Positions 30,183 through 38,578 of a stretch of DNA of 64,000 nt are shown in pieces. A model generated the notes under the pieces. The model did not search any database. It saw only the letters and a list, made by a program, of their open reading frames with translations, and was not told the origin of the DNA. The position numbers were made by a program, and so were the translations under genes. This DNA comes from Aeromicrobium stalagmiti (lineage in GTDB: Bacteria > Actinomycetota > Actinomycetes > Propionibacteriales > Nocardioidaceae): the NCBI RefSeq assembly GCF_013283745.1, contig NZ_JABSTZ010000002.1, forward strand, positions 186,001-250,000, read 5' to 3'. Numbering within the stretch: position 1 is the first letter of the stretch; each line of letters opens with the position of its first letter.

Positions 30183-31007
30183 ATGACCCAGCGAGTGTTC
30201 GACAGCCACCGCCACATCGGCGCGCTGCCGGAGTTCCCCTTCTACGGAGGCCCGGCGATTCGCGCCGACGTCACCGCCAAGGAGACCGTCGCCGCGTTCT
30301 TCGCCGACCTCGACCGTGAGGGCACCGAGCGCGCGCTGGTGCTGCCCAACTACGGCGTCCCGATCCCCGACGCGGCGTTCGACCTCAACCCGCTGGCGAT
30401 CGAGGCGGCCCAGAAGGACGATCGCGTGAGCTGCGGCCTGTGGGTCTCGCCCAAGGCGTCCGACGCGGCCCGCAACGACGAGGCGCTGAAGCTCGTGGGC
30501 GAGTCCGGCGTCAAGGCGCTCAAGACCAGCTTCCTGCTCGGCGGCCACCCGACCGACCCCGACTGCGCCGACGAGATCGACAAGATCTTCACGACCGCGG
30601 CGGAGCACGACCTCGTGGTCCACGTCCACACGTCGCCGGGCGCCGCCTCCGACGTCGACCAGGTCGGCACGCTCGTCGACAAGTACGGCGACGACACCAA
30701 GATCCACCTGGTCCACCTCGGCGGCGGCATGAGCGGTCACATGAAGCTCATCGGCGGCCGACTCTTCGACTGGATCGAGGCCGGCAAGCAGGTCTACACC
30801 GACACGAGCTGGACGATCGGCTTCGCGCCGGTCTGGCTCGTGCAGGAGATCGAGAAGCGCGGCATCGGCCACGACCGCATCCTGTTCGCGACCGACTGCC
30901 CCTGGGGCGACTTCGAGGGCGAGTACGCGCGCCTGTCGGCCGTCGCGAAGGACCCGGAGCTCGCCCAGGCCTTCTTCCGCGGCAACTTCACCTCTCTGTA
31001 CGGCTGA
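30183..31007 (+). CDS. Amidohydrolase-2 family protein, first gene of Nit1C-type cluster
   Basis: A 274-residue TIM-barrel metal-dependent hydrolase: DSHRH (residues 7-11), LVVHVHT (mid-barrel), IHLVHLGGG and FATDCPWGD supply the expected metal ligands. Enzymes of this group hydrolyse or decarboxylate carboxylated rings and lactones; the substrate here is unknown. It heads the ten-gene unit 30183-39975, separated from the next gene by 96 nt that contain an 18-bp palindrome. Amidohydrolases are known companions of MSMEG_0572-type genes. Confidence 0.82.
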   Translation: MTQRVFDSHRHIGALPEFPFYGGPAIRADVTAKETVAAFFADLDREGTERALVLPNYGVPIPDAAFDLNPLAIEAAQKDDRVSCGLWVSPKASDAARNDEALKLVGESGVKALKTSFLLGGHPTDPDCADEIDKIFTTAAEHDLVVHVHTSPGAASDVDQVGTLVDKYGDDTKIHLVHLGGGMSGHMKLIGGRLFDWIEAGKQVYTDTSWTIGFAPVWLVQEIEKRGIGHDRILFATDCPWGDFEGEYARLSAVAKDPELAQAFFRGNFTSLYG

Positions 31008-31042
31008 GGGCTCCCCTCCACGGCTGACCACTCCCACGATCC

Positions 31043-31060
31043 CTGGCTCGTACGAGCCAG
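31043..31060. promoter_or_regulatory. 18-bp perfect palindrome in the intergenic region before the MSMEG_0572-like gene
   Basis: CTGGCTCGTACGAGCCAG is perfectly self-complementary. It lies 44 nt before the ATG at 31104. It may be an operator for an internal promoter, or an mRNA processing or stability hairpin; nothing in the sequence decides between these. Confidence 0.45.
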
Positions 31061-31103
31061 TGCAGCACCCCTGAGAATCCCGACCCAGCACCCAGGAGAA
31101 GCA

Positions 31104-31628
31104 ATGACCGAGATCGACGACCAGATCGCCGCCAACATCGAGGCCTCGCTGGCCGAGATCCAGCACCCGTCGCTGCCCAAGGGCACCAACCTCTACGGCT
31201 CGACGAAGATCTTCCCCGACTACCAGGCCGAGGAGGGACAGTCGTACTTCACGCTGATCCACGGCATCCCGCACGAGTCGTCGGTCAGCTTCGTGGCGAT
31301 CCTGCAGGCGACCCGCGCGCTCCGCAAGGGCTTCGAGACCGCGATCTACTTCTACGGCCCCGGCACCCTGGCGTGCTCGGCCAACCGCGGCTTCCCGACG
31401 ACGGGCGATGCCGGCTTCCCGGGCGAGCTCAACATGAACGCCTCGCTCGAGACCTACATCGCCGAGGGCGGGACGGTCTACTGCTGCCGCTTCGGCCTGG
31501 CGCTGCACGGCATCCGTGAGGAGGACCTGATCGAGGGCGTCATCCCGGCGCACCCGCTCGACGTCCAGGACGCGATCATCCACTACGCCCGCAAGGGCGC
31601 GATCATCAACTCCGTCTACAACCTCTGA
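31104..31628 (+). CDS. MSMEG_0572 / Sll0783-family nitrogen-starvation protein
   Basis: A 174-residue soluble protein of the MSMEG_0572/Sll0783 family, recognised by its conserved body (TNLYGSTKIFPDYQAEEGQ, FYGPGTLACSANRGFPTTGD, YCCRFGLALHG). Sll0783 of Synechocystis is induced under nitrogen starvation and is needed for normal polyhydroxybutyrate accumulation; no catalytic activity is known. Cysteines in ACSANRG and YCC are candidates for function. AGGAG lies 6 nt before the ATG. In such clusters this gene is always near the nitrilase. Confidence 0.88.
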   Translation: MTEIDDQIAANIEASLAEIQHPSLPKGTNLYGSTKIFPDYQAEEGQSYFTLIHGIPHESSVSFVAILQATRALRKGFETAIYFYGPGTLACSANRGFPTTGDAGFPGELNMNASLETYIAEGGTVYCCRFGLALHGIREEDLIEGVIPAHPLDVQDAIIHYARKGAIINSVYNL

Positions 31629-31668
31629 ACTGCGACGAACCGACCGGACCCAGGACAGAGGAGATCTG

Positions 31669-32760
31669 ATGAACGCACCCGGCTGCGGCGGCGCCACGGC
31701 GACGCGCACCAGCACACGAGTCGATGTCGCCATCCAGGGCATCCGACTGCTCGACGCGCCGGTCAGCCGGCAGTCGGGTGCGGGACCCAGCGACGACGGG
31801 CACGTGCTGCTCGGGGGAGTCGGGACCGCGATCCCGGTCAACCCCGACAGCCCGTTCACTATCAACCGGGGGCGCCTGCTCCTCGACGGGGCCGACACCG
31901 GCCTCGGAGTGGAGCCGGTGCGCCGCCCGAAGTTCTACGACCTGCAGACTGCGGACGGCGTCTCGTACGAGAAGATCGCCCGCCTGCACTCGGCCAACGT
32001 GCTCGCGACGACCGTGGTGCAGACCTGCATCCGCTACGACGAGGCCGAGCGCTGCCGCTTCTGCGCGATCGAGAAGTCGCTCGAGGCCGGGTCGACGATC
32101 GCGGTCAAGACTCCGGCGCAGATCGCCGAGGTGGCCCGGGCCGCGCACGACCTCGACGGCATCACCCAGATGGTCATGACGACCGGCACGTCCAACGGAC
32201 GCGACCGGGGTGCGACGCACCTCGCCCGGTGCGTCAGTGCCGTGCGGGCGGTGCTGCCGGACCTGTCGATCCAGGTGCAGTGCGAGCCACCGGCCGACCT
32301 GCAGACCATCACCGACCTCTACGAGGCCGGAGCCCGCTCGATCGGCATCCACGTGGAGTCGATGGACGACGACGTCCGTCGCCGGTGGATGCCGGGCAAG
32401 TCGTCCGTGCCGCTCGAGGAGTACCGCGCCGCGTGGCGCGAGGCGGTCCGCGTCTTCGGCCACAACCAGGTCTCGACCTACCTGCTGGTCGGGCTCGGCG
32501 AGGACCCCGACGAGATGGTCGCGGCGGCACAGGAGCTCGTCGACATGGGCGTCTACCCGTTCGTGGTGCCGTTCAGGCCGCTGGCCGGGACGCTCGCGAC
32601 CGACGTCGACCAGGTGCCACCCCCGCCGGCCGAGGTGCTCCAGGACGTGACCCGCCGCGTCGCCCACGCGCTGATGGAGGCCGGGATGCACGGCTCCGAC
32701 CAGGCAGCCGGATGCGCCGCGTGCGGCGCCTGCAGCGTGCTGCAGAGCGAAGGTGCCTGA
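31669..32760 (+). CDS. MSMEG_0568-family radical SAM protein
   Basis: A 363-residue radical SAM enzyme with a partial TIM barrel. The cluster-binding cysteines are C120, C129 and C132, giving CX8CX2C in place of the canonical CX3CX2C. The SAM-binding region follows (MVMTTGTSNGRDRG) and the strand QVQCEPPADL is typical. The C-terminus has a further triplet CAACGACS that might hold an auxiliary cluster, and the N-terminus has PGCGG. It sits 40 nt after the MSMEG_0572-like gene. Its reaction is unknown. Confidence 0.88.
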   Translation: MNAPGCGGATATRTSTRVDVAIQGIRLLDAPVSRQSGAGPSDDGHVLLGGVGTAIPVNPDSPFTINRGRLLLDGADTGLGVEPVRRPKFYDLQTADGVSYEKIARLHSANVLATTVVQTCIRYDEAERCRFCAIEKSLEAGSTIAVKTPAQIAEVARAAHDLDGITQMVMTTGTSNGRDRGATHLARCVSAVRAVLPDLSIQVQCEPPADLQTITDLYEAGARSIGIHVESMDDDVRRRWMPGKSSVPLEEYRAAWREAVRVFGHNQVSTYLLVGLGEDPDEMVAAAQELVDMGVYPFVVPFRPLAGTLATDVDQVPPPPAEVLQDVTRRVAHALMEAGMHGSDQAAGCAACGACSVLQSEGA

Positions 32761-32761
32761 C

Positions 32762-34231
32762 ATGACGATCGTCGACCTCGACCGCGGCATCCTCACCGGT
32801 ACCAGGCCCGCTCCGGCGCCGACCTTCCTGGTCGAGCAGGCGCAGACCCGCGCCGAGCTCGCCGCCTTCCGGACCCTGCGCCGTGAGGTGTTCGTCGCTG
32901 AGCAGGGCATCTTCGACCGCGACGACTCCGACCGGGTCGACGACGACCCGCGCGCGATCGTCCTCGTCGCCCGGACGCTCGACGGGACGCTGCTCGGCGG
33001 GGTGCGGATCGCTCCCGCCACCGAGGGTCGCGACATCGGCTGGTGGTCGGGCAGCCGTCTCGCCGTCAGCGCCGCGGCCCGCACCCACGCCGGCATCGGC
33101 GGGGCGCTCGTCCGCGCCGCGTGTGCCCGTGCCGAGGCCGAGGGCGCCCTGCGCTTCGACGCCACGGTGCAGGCCCAGAACGAGACGCTGTTCCAGCGCC
33201 TGGGCTGGAGGACGGTCGCCGCGCTCGACGTCCACGGGCGCCCCCACGTGCACATGCTGTGGCCGATCGACCGCGTCCAGCGGCTCGCCGACGCCACCAA
33301 GGCCGCCCTCGGCTCGCTGCTCGAGGGACTGGACCATCCCGCCTCCCTGGACGGGATGGGCTTGGGCGGGGGCAGCTTCGTCGGTGACGACGCCGCCCCC
33401 GTTCCCGGGTCCGACCTGCTGGCGGCGTGCGACGCGATCCTGCCGTCGATGGTCGAGCGTGACCCCGAGTGGGCCGGCTGGTGCGCGGTCCTGGTCAACC
33501 TCAACGACATCTCGGCGATGGGCGCCGCGCCCGTCGGGCTGCTGGACGCCGTCGGGGCCCGCGACGCCTCGTTCGCCCGCCGGATCTTCCGGGGCCTGCG
33601 CGCCGCGTCGGAGGCGTGGGGCGTCCCGGTGCTGGGTGGTCACACCCAGCTCGGCGTGCCGGCGTCGCTCAGCGTCACGGCGCTCGGCCGCGCCGACCGT
33701 CCCGTCCCGGGAGGCGGGGGCAGCCCGGGTGAGTCACTGCGACTCACCGCCGACCTCGGCGGCGGGTGGCGACCGGGCTACACGGGCTCGCAGTGGGACT
33801 CCTCGTCGACGCGGCGCTCGGACGAGCTCCGTGCGCTGGCCGGCGTGGTGCCCGCCCTGCGGCCTACGGCCGCCAAGGACGTCAGCATGACGGGCGTCAT
33901 CGGCACCACCGGGATGCTGGCCGAGGCGAGCGGCTGCAAGGCCGTGCTCGAGGTCGACCAGATCCCGACGCCGGCCGGAGCCACCGCGGGTGACTGGCTC
34001 ACGTGCTTCCCCGGCTTCGCGATGATCTCGGCCGAGCGCACCCCTGCCCGCACCGCACTCGCGGGCAGCGGACTCCCGACCTTCGTCGACACCGCCGTCT
34101 GCGGGCGGCTGACCGCCGGCCGGGGCGTCGAGCTGCGCTGGCCCGACGGCCTCGTGACGTCTGCGATCACCGGGCCCGTCACGGGTCTCGGTGCCACTGT
34201 CCACGGCCCCATCGAAAGGCACTCCGCATGA
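32762..34231 (+). CDS. MSMEG_0567 / Sll0787-family GNAT-AIR synthase-like fusion
   Basis: A 489-residue two-domain protein. Residues about 20-170 form a GNAT acetyltransferase domain (FRTLRREVFVAEQGIFDRDD, AAARTHAGIGGALVRAACAR). Residues about 190-480 are like PurM/AIR synthase and SelD: LVNLNDISAMGAAPVGLLDA and VLGGHTQLGVPASLSVTALG are the ATP/Mg motif and the glycine loop. Such domains phosphorylate an oxygen using ATP. The fusion occurs across Nit1C-type clusters. ATG 32762 lies 1 nt after the preceding stop, and the gene overlaps the nitrilase by 4 nt. Confidence 0.87.
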   Translation: MTIVDLDRGILTGTRPAPAPTFLVEQAQTRAELAAFRTLRREVFVAEQGIFDRDDSDRVDDDPRAIVLVARTLDGTLLGGVRIAPATEGRDIGWWSGSRLAVSAAARTHAGIGGALVRAACARAEAEGALRFDATVQAQNETLFQRLGWRTVAALDVHGRPHVHMLWPIDRVQRLADATKAALGSLLEGLDHPASLDGMGLGGGSFVGDDAAPVPGSDLLAACDAILPSMVERDPEWAGWCAVLVNLNDISAMGAAPVGLLDAVGARDASFARRIFRGLRAASEAWGVPVLGGHTQLGVPASLSVTALGRADRPVPGGGGSPGESLRLTADLGGGWRPGYTGSQWDSSSTRRSDELRALAGVVPALRPTAAKDVSMTGVIGTTGMLAEASGCKAVLEVDQIPTPAGATAGDWLTCFPGFAMISAERTPARTALAGSGLPTFVDTAVCGRLTAGRGVELRWPDGLVTSAITGPVTGLGATVHGPIERHSA

Positions 34232-35085
34232 CGATCACCCACCTGGCTGCTGCATCGGCCAACTTCGGGCGCGACCTCGACGAGGCGTACGCCCAGATCA
34301 CCCGCCTCGTCGCCGAGGCGCGGCAGCAGGACGTCAAGCTGCTGGCCCTGCCCGAGGCCGCCCTCGGGGGCTACCTCTCGACGTTGCACACCGACGGCGA
34401 CGGCCCCGACTCCCTGCCCCCGATCATCGACCTCGACGGCCCCGAGCTGCGCAGGGTCGCCGAGATCGCCGGCGACATGACCCTCGTGCTCGGCTTCTGC
34501 GAGGCCGACAGGGGGGTGCGCTACAACAGTGCCGCCGCCGTGACCGGCGACGGGGTCATCGGAGTCCACCGCAAGGTGCACCAGCCACTGGGGGAGAACC
34601 TCTACTACGAGTCGGGCGAGACCTACGAGGCCTTCGACACTCCGGTCGGCCGTCTCGGCATGCTGATCTGCTACGACAAGGCGTTCCCCGAGGCGGCCCG
34701 CGCGCTGGCCCTCGACGGAGCCGAGGTCGTCGCCTGCATCTCGGCCTGGCCGTCGTCGCGCACCGCCGGGGCGACCGACATCGCCGAGGACCGATGGACC
34801 AAGCGGTTCAACCTGTTCGACCAGGCTCGTGCGCTGGAGAACCAGATCATCTGGGTCGCCGCCAACCAAGTCGGCACCTTCGGCTCGATGCGGTTCGTCG
34901 CCAACGCCAAGATCGTCGGGCCGGGCGGGGACGTCCTCGCGACGACCGGCACCGAGGCCGGACTGGCGATCGCCGGGGTCGACATCGGTGAGGCGCTCGC
35001 GACGGCGAGACGCGCGATGTTCCACCTGCGCGACCGCCGTCCCGACACCTATCCGGTCCACGTCGGAGCGCCGGTCCATGCCTGA
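34228..35085 (+). CDS. Nitrilase of the Nit6803/Nit1 type (active triad)
   Basis: A 285-residue carbon-nitrogen hydrolase with complete Glu-Lys-Cys triad: E43 (ALPEAALGGY), K116 (VHRKVHQP) and C148 (MLICYDKAFPEA). A second conserved glutamate is in ESGETYEAF. Members of the Nit1 clade convert nitriles to carboxylic acid and ammonia, and Nit1C clusters have been linked to growth on cyanide as nitrogen source in other bacteria. The ATG at 34228 overlaps the preceding stop; the next gene begins 8 nt before its stop. Confidence 0.9.
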   Translation: MTITHLAAASANFGRDLDEAYAQITRLVAEARQQDVKLLALPEAALGGYLSTLHTDGDGPDSLPPIIDLDGPELRRVAEIAGDMTLVLGFCEADRGVRYNSAAAVTGDGVIGVHRKVHQPLGENLYYESGETYEAFDTPVGRLGMLICYDKAFPEAARALALDGAEVVACISAWPSSRTAGATDIAEDRWTKRFNLFDQARALENQIIWVAANQVGTFGSMRFVANAKIVGPGGDVLATTGTEAGLAIAGVDIGEALATARRAMFHLRDRRPDTYPVHVGAPVHA

Positions 35086-35380
35086 GATGACCGTGACGGT
35101 GCGCTGGCCCGACGGCCGCGTGGCCGACTGCTACTCGCCCTCGCTGGTCATGCACGACCACCTGAGCCCGGGATCGACGTACCGGGTGGACGACTTCACC
35201 CGTCGGTCGGCGACCGCCCTGGCGGAGGCCAGCGAGCGGGTGCGCGCGAAGTACGGCTTCGCCTGCACCGCGTCGGCCGCCTCGTTCGAGCGCATCCAGA
35301 CGACAGCGTCGACCTTCGACGCCGCCGACCTCGTCGAGGTCCTTGCCATGCACCCACCCCTCCCGCAGGAGAACTCATGA
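35078..35380 (+). CDS. MSMEG_0570-family nitrogen-starvation protein
   Basis: A 100-residue protein of the MSMEG_0570 family, a fixed member of Nit1C clusters with unknown activity. Its core (MTVTVRWPDGRVADCYSPS, VDDFTRRSATALAEASERV) looks like a small alpha/beta domain with a conserved Cys-Tyr-Ser-Pro-Ser turn. ATG 35078 overlaps the nitrilase gene by 8 nt; the ATG at 35087 is an alternative. Its end overlaps the flavin oxidoreductase by 4 nt. Confidence 0.85.
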   Translation: MPEMTVTVRWPDGRVADCYSPSLVMHDHLSPGSTYRVDDFTRRSATALAEASERVRAKYGFACTASAASFERIQTTASTFDAADLVEVLAMHPPLPQENS

Positions 35381-36630
35381 CCATTCCCGTCGCGATCGTC
35401 GGAGCCGGCCAGGCCGGTCTCTCCGTCAGCTGGTTCCTCACCCGGGACGGCGTAGAGCACGTCGTGCTGGACGCCGTGACACCCGGTCACGAGTGGGCCG
35501 ACCGGCGGTGGGACAACTTCACGCTGGTCACCCCCAACTGGCAGTGCCGGCTGCCGGGCTACGAGTACGACGGCCCGGAGCCGCACGGCTTCATGGACAA
35601 GGAGCAGATCTCGGCGTGGGTGGCCGGCTACGCCGACACCTTCGACCCGCCGGTGCGGTCGCACACCCGCGTGACGCAGCTGCTGGAGCGCGAGGGCGGC
35701 GGATTCGTGCTCACGGTGTCCGGGCCCGACGGCGAGGAGACGATCGAGGCCGACAACGTCGTGCTGGCCACCGGCGGCTACCACCTGCCGATCGTCCCGC
35801 CGTTCGCGTCCAGGATCGACCCGATCATCACCCAGGTGCACTCGGCCGACTACCGCAACGCCGCGCAGCTGCCGGCCGGCGAGGTGCTGGTCGTCGGCTC
35901 GGGCCAGTCCGGCGCGCAGATCGCCGAGGACCTGCACCTCGAAGGACGCAAGGTGCACCTCGCCCTGGGCGACGCCCCTCGCGTGGCCCGGTTCTACCGC
36001 GGCCGCGACTGCATCGACTGGCTGCACGACATGGGTCTCTACGACACGCCCGTGCAGCAGTATCCCGGTGGTCTCGCGGCCCGGGAGAAGACGAACCACT
36101 ACGTCACCGGACGCGACGGCGGGCGTGACATCGACCTGCGCCAGTTCGCGCTCGAGGGCATGCAGCTCTACGGCCTGATGTCGGACGCGACCGGCACGCA
36201 GCTGAGCTTCGAGCCCACCATGACGAAGGCGCTGGACGACGCTGACCGGGTCTACAGCTCGATCCGCAACGACATCGACGCCTACATCGAGCGGGAAGGC
36301 ATCGACGCACCCACCGAGGAGCCGTACACGCCGGTCTGGGAGCCGACCCACGAGCCGCGCATGCTCGATCTCGAGGACGCCGGCATCACGTCGATCGTCT
36401 GGGGGATCGGCTACCGACCTGACTACCGCTGGGTCAAGGTCGGTGTCTTCGACGGGTCCGGCGTGCCGACGCACTCACGGGGCGTGACGTCGGTGCCCGG
36501 CCTGTACTTCCTCGGGCTCCCGTGGCTGCACACCTGGGGCTCGGGCCGGTTCGCCGGCATCGCCCGCGACGCCGAGTACGTCCACCAGTCCATCGTCGGC
36601 GCGCACCGCCCCACGCCGGCCGATCGCTGA
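35377..36630 (+). CDS. MSMEG_0569-family flavin-dependent oxidoreductase
   Basis: A 417-residue FAD/NAD(P)H monooxygenase-like protein. GAGQAGLSVSWFLTRDG (residues 7-23) is the FAD Rossmann motif. LATGGYHLP and VVGSGQSGAQIAEDLH (second nucleotide-binding motif) and the C-terminal GLPWLHTWGSGRFAGIA are typical for class B flavin monooxygenases. It is a standing partner of the MSMEG_0570 and nitrilase genes, and may hydroxylate or oxidatively modify an amine or nitrile intermediate (inference). Confidence 0.9.
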   Translation: MTIPVAIVGAGQAGLSVSWFLTRDGVEHVVLDAVTPGHEWADRRWDNFTLVTPNWQCRLPGYEYDGPEPHGFMDKEQISAWVAGYADTFDPPVRSHTRVTQLLEREGGGFVLTVSGPDGEETIEADNVVLATGGYHLPIVPPFASRIDPIITQVHSADYRNAAQLPAGEVLVVGSGQSGAQIAEDLHLEGRKVHLALGDAPRVARFYRGRDCIDWLHDMGLYDTPVQQYPGGLAAREKTNHYVTGRDGGRDIDLRQFALEGMQLYGLMSDATGTQLSFEPTMTKALDDADRVYSSIRNDIDAYIEREGIDAPTEEPYTPVWEPTHEPRMLDLEDAGITSIVWGIGYRPDYRWVKVGVFDGSGVPTHSRGVTSVPGLYFLGLPWLHTWGSGRFAGIARDAEYVHQSIVGAHRPTPADR

Positions 36631-36635
36631 CGCGG

Positions 36636-37499
36636 ATGCGGCTCGCCTCCGTCGCCGCGCACTTCGGGCGTGACATCGACCGGTCCCTGGAGAAGATGGC
36701 GGGGATCGTCGGTGACGCGCGGGCGTCGGGCGTCGAGCTGCTGGTGTTCCCCGACGCGACGCTGGGCGGCTACCTGTCCGACCTGCGGCACCCCGACGCC
36801 CACGCCCTGCCGCCGGCCCTGGCCGAGGACTCGTTCGAGGTCGGGCGCGTCATCGCGATGGCGCAGGAGATGGTCGTCTGCTTCGGCTACACCGAGGAGG
36901 TCGTGGCCGACGGCGACGTGCTGCACTACAACGCGGCGCTGTGCGTCAACGGCGACGGCGTCCTCGGGCGCCACCGCAAGGTGCACCAGCCGGCGGGTGA
37001 GGCCCTGGCCTATTGCGCCGGCGAGACGTTCGCCGCGTTCGACACCCCGGTCGGGCGGATGGGCATGCTGATCGACTACGACAAGACGTTCCCCGAGGCC
37101 GCACGGTCACTGGCCCTGGACGGCGCACACGTCATCGCCTGCCTGTCGGCGTGGCCGGCGAGCGTCACCGACCGCGCGTCGCGACTGCCACAGGACCGTC
37201 AGTCGCGTCTGTTCGACCTGTACGACAGCGCGCGGGCCGCCGAGAACCAGATCGTCTGGGTGTCGTCCAACCAGACCGGGGTGATGGGCGGGCTCCGGTT
37301 CCTCGGGCAGGCCAAGGTCGTGGGGCCCGGCGGCGACGTGCTGGCGCGCACGTGGTCCAAGGGCGCCCTCGCCGTCGCCGAGGTCGACGTCGAGGTCGAG
37401 GTCGCGCGCTCACGCCGGATCCTGCACCACCTCGAGGAGCTGACCCCGAGCGCGTACGTCGGCTCGCTGCGCTCGTCGCCGTCCGAGGAGGACGCGTGA
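36636..37499 (+). CDS. Second nitrilase-fold protein with both catalytic Glu and Cys replaced by Asp
   Basis: A 287-residue protein plainly homologous along its whole length to the nitrilase at 34228-35085 (shared RHRKVHQP-like, GRMGMLI-YDKTFPEA and LAL-DGA-V-AC-SAWP segments). The triad is altered: Glu43 aligns with D40 (VFPDATLGGY), Lys116 with K115, and Cys148 with D147 (LIDYDK). Without a cysteine nucleophile it should not hydrolyse nitriles, yet the fold is well conserved and not decayed. It may be a regulatory or scaffold subunit, a nitrilase inhibitor, or a new activity such as a hydratase. GTG/ATG-coupled with neighbours; it lies 5 nt after the flavoprotein. Confidence 0.88.
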   Translation: MRLASVAAHFGRDIDRSLEKMAGIVGDARASGVELLVFPDATLGGYLSDLRHPDAHALPPALAEDSFEVGRVIAMAQEMVVCFGYTEEVVADGDVLHYNAALCVNGDGVLGRHRKVHQPAGEALAYCAGETFAAFDTPVGRMGMLIDYDKTFPEAARSLALDGAHVIACLSAWPASVTDRASRLPQDRQSRLFDLYDSARAAENQIVWVSSNQTGVMGGLRFLGQAKVVGPGGDVLARTWSKGALAVAEVDVEVEVARSRRILHHLEELTPSAYVGSLRSSPSEEDA

Positions 37500-38578
37500 G
37501 GATCGCCCTGCTGACCTACTCGACCAAGCCGCGCGGCGGCGTGGTCCACACGCTCGCCCTGGCCGAGGCGCTGAGCCGAGCCGGCGCCCGGGTGGACGTC
37601 TGGACGCTCGGGCGCGGCGGCGACTCGACCTTCTACCGGGCCGTCGACCCGGCCGTCGGCATCCACGCGGTGCCGTTCCCCGAGGTGCCCGGCGAGGACG
37701 TCGGCGCGCGCATCCAGCGGTCGATCGCGGTGCTCGGTGAGGCGTTCACGCCCCAGGCGTACGACATCGTGCACGCGCAGGACTGCATCAGTGCCAACGC
37801 CGCCCTGCCGTGCCTGCGCACGATCCACCACCTCGACACGGTCTCCACGCCCGAGCTCGTCGCGTGCCACGAGCGGGCTGTCGTCGAGCCGGTCGGGCGT
37901 ATCTGCGTCTCGGAGTCCGTCGCCGCGGAGGTCAAGGCGGGCTGGGGCCTGGTGCCGACGGTCATCCCCAACGGCGTCAACGCCGCTCGCTTCGCCCGCG
38001 CGGCGGGGCCTGACGGTGAGGCCGACCGGACGACGTGGCGCGACAAGCTCGGGCCGTACGTGCTCGCGCTCGGCGGCATCGAGCCGCGCAAGGGCAGCAT
38101 CGACCTGCTCGAGGCGTACGCGCTGATGCGCCGCCGGCGCCCCGACGTGCGCCTGGTCTTCGCCGGGGGAGAGACGTTGTTCGACTACCGCGACTACCGG
38201 GCCGCGTTCGAGCGGCGGGCCGCCGAGCTCGGCGTCAACCACGAGATGCTGGGCGTCGTCGACGAGGACGTGCTGCCGGGACTGGTGGCCGGGGCGTCGG
38301 CCATGGCGTTCGTGTCGACCAAGGAGGGCTTCGGCCTGGCCGCCATGGAGGCGCTCGCGGCCGGTGTGCCGGTCGTCGCCCGCGACCTGCCGGTGCTGCG
38401 CGAGGTGTTCGGCGACGCGGTGCGGTTCGCCGCGGAGCCGATGGCGATGGCGGGCTCGTTGGCGGCGGTGCTGTCGGAGCCGCCCGACCCGCAGGTCGGG
38501 CGCGACCTGGCGGCGTCCTACACCTGGGAGGCCGCGGCGGCGGCGCACCTCGACTTCTACGCGGCCCGTCTCGGGTGA
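37496..38578 (+). CDS. MSMEG_0565-family glycosyltransferase (GT4-like)
   Basis: A 360-residue GT-B glycosyltransferase. The N-terminal acceptor domain opens with IALLTYSTKPRGGVVHTLAL; the C-terminal donor domain has LALGGIEPRKGSIDLLEAY and the E-x7-E-type end VSTKEGFGLAAMEALAAGVP, typical of GT4. It uses a nucleotide-sugar, identity unknown. GTG 37496 overlaps the preceding stop by 4 nt, and it overlaps the next gene by 4 nt. A glycosyl transfer step implies that the cluster's product is a sugar-containing small molecule or surface group. Confidence 0.87.
   Translation: MRIALLTYSTKPRGGVVHTLALAEALSRAGARVDVWTLGRGGDSTFYRAVDPAVGIHAVPFPEVPGEDVGARIQRSIAVLGEAFTPQAYDIVHAQDCISANAALPCLRTIHHLDTVSTPELVACHERAVVEPVGRICVSESVAAEVKAGWGLVPTVIPNGVNAARFARAAGPDGEADRTTWRDKLGPYVLALGGIEPRKGSIDLLEAYALMRRRRPDVRLVFAGGETLFDYRDYRAAFERRAAELGVNHEMLGVVDEDVLPGLVAGASAMAFVSTKEGFGLAAMEALAAGVPVVARDLPVLREVFGDAVRFAAEPMAMAGSLAAVLSEPPDPQVGRDLAASYTWEAAAAAHLDFYAARLG

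Noticed and set aside
30024..31898. Long minus-strand frames through the nitrilase cluster
   Set aside because: Composition is dominated by Arg, Asp, Val and Gly with no recognisable domain, and the plus-strand genes there are certain.
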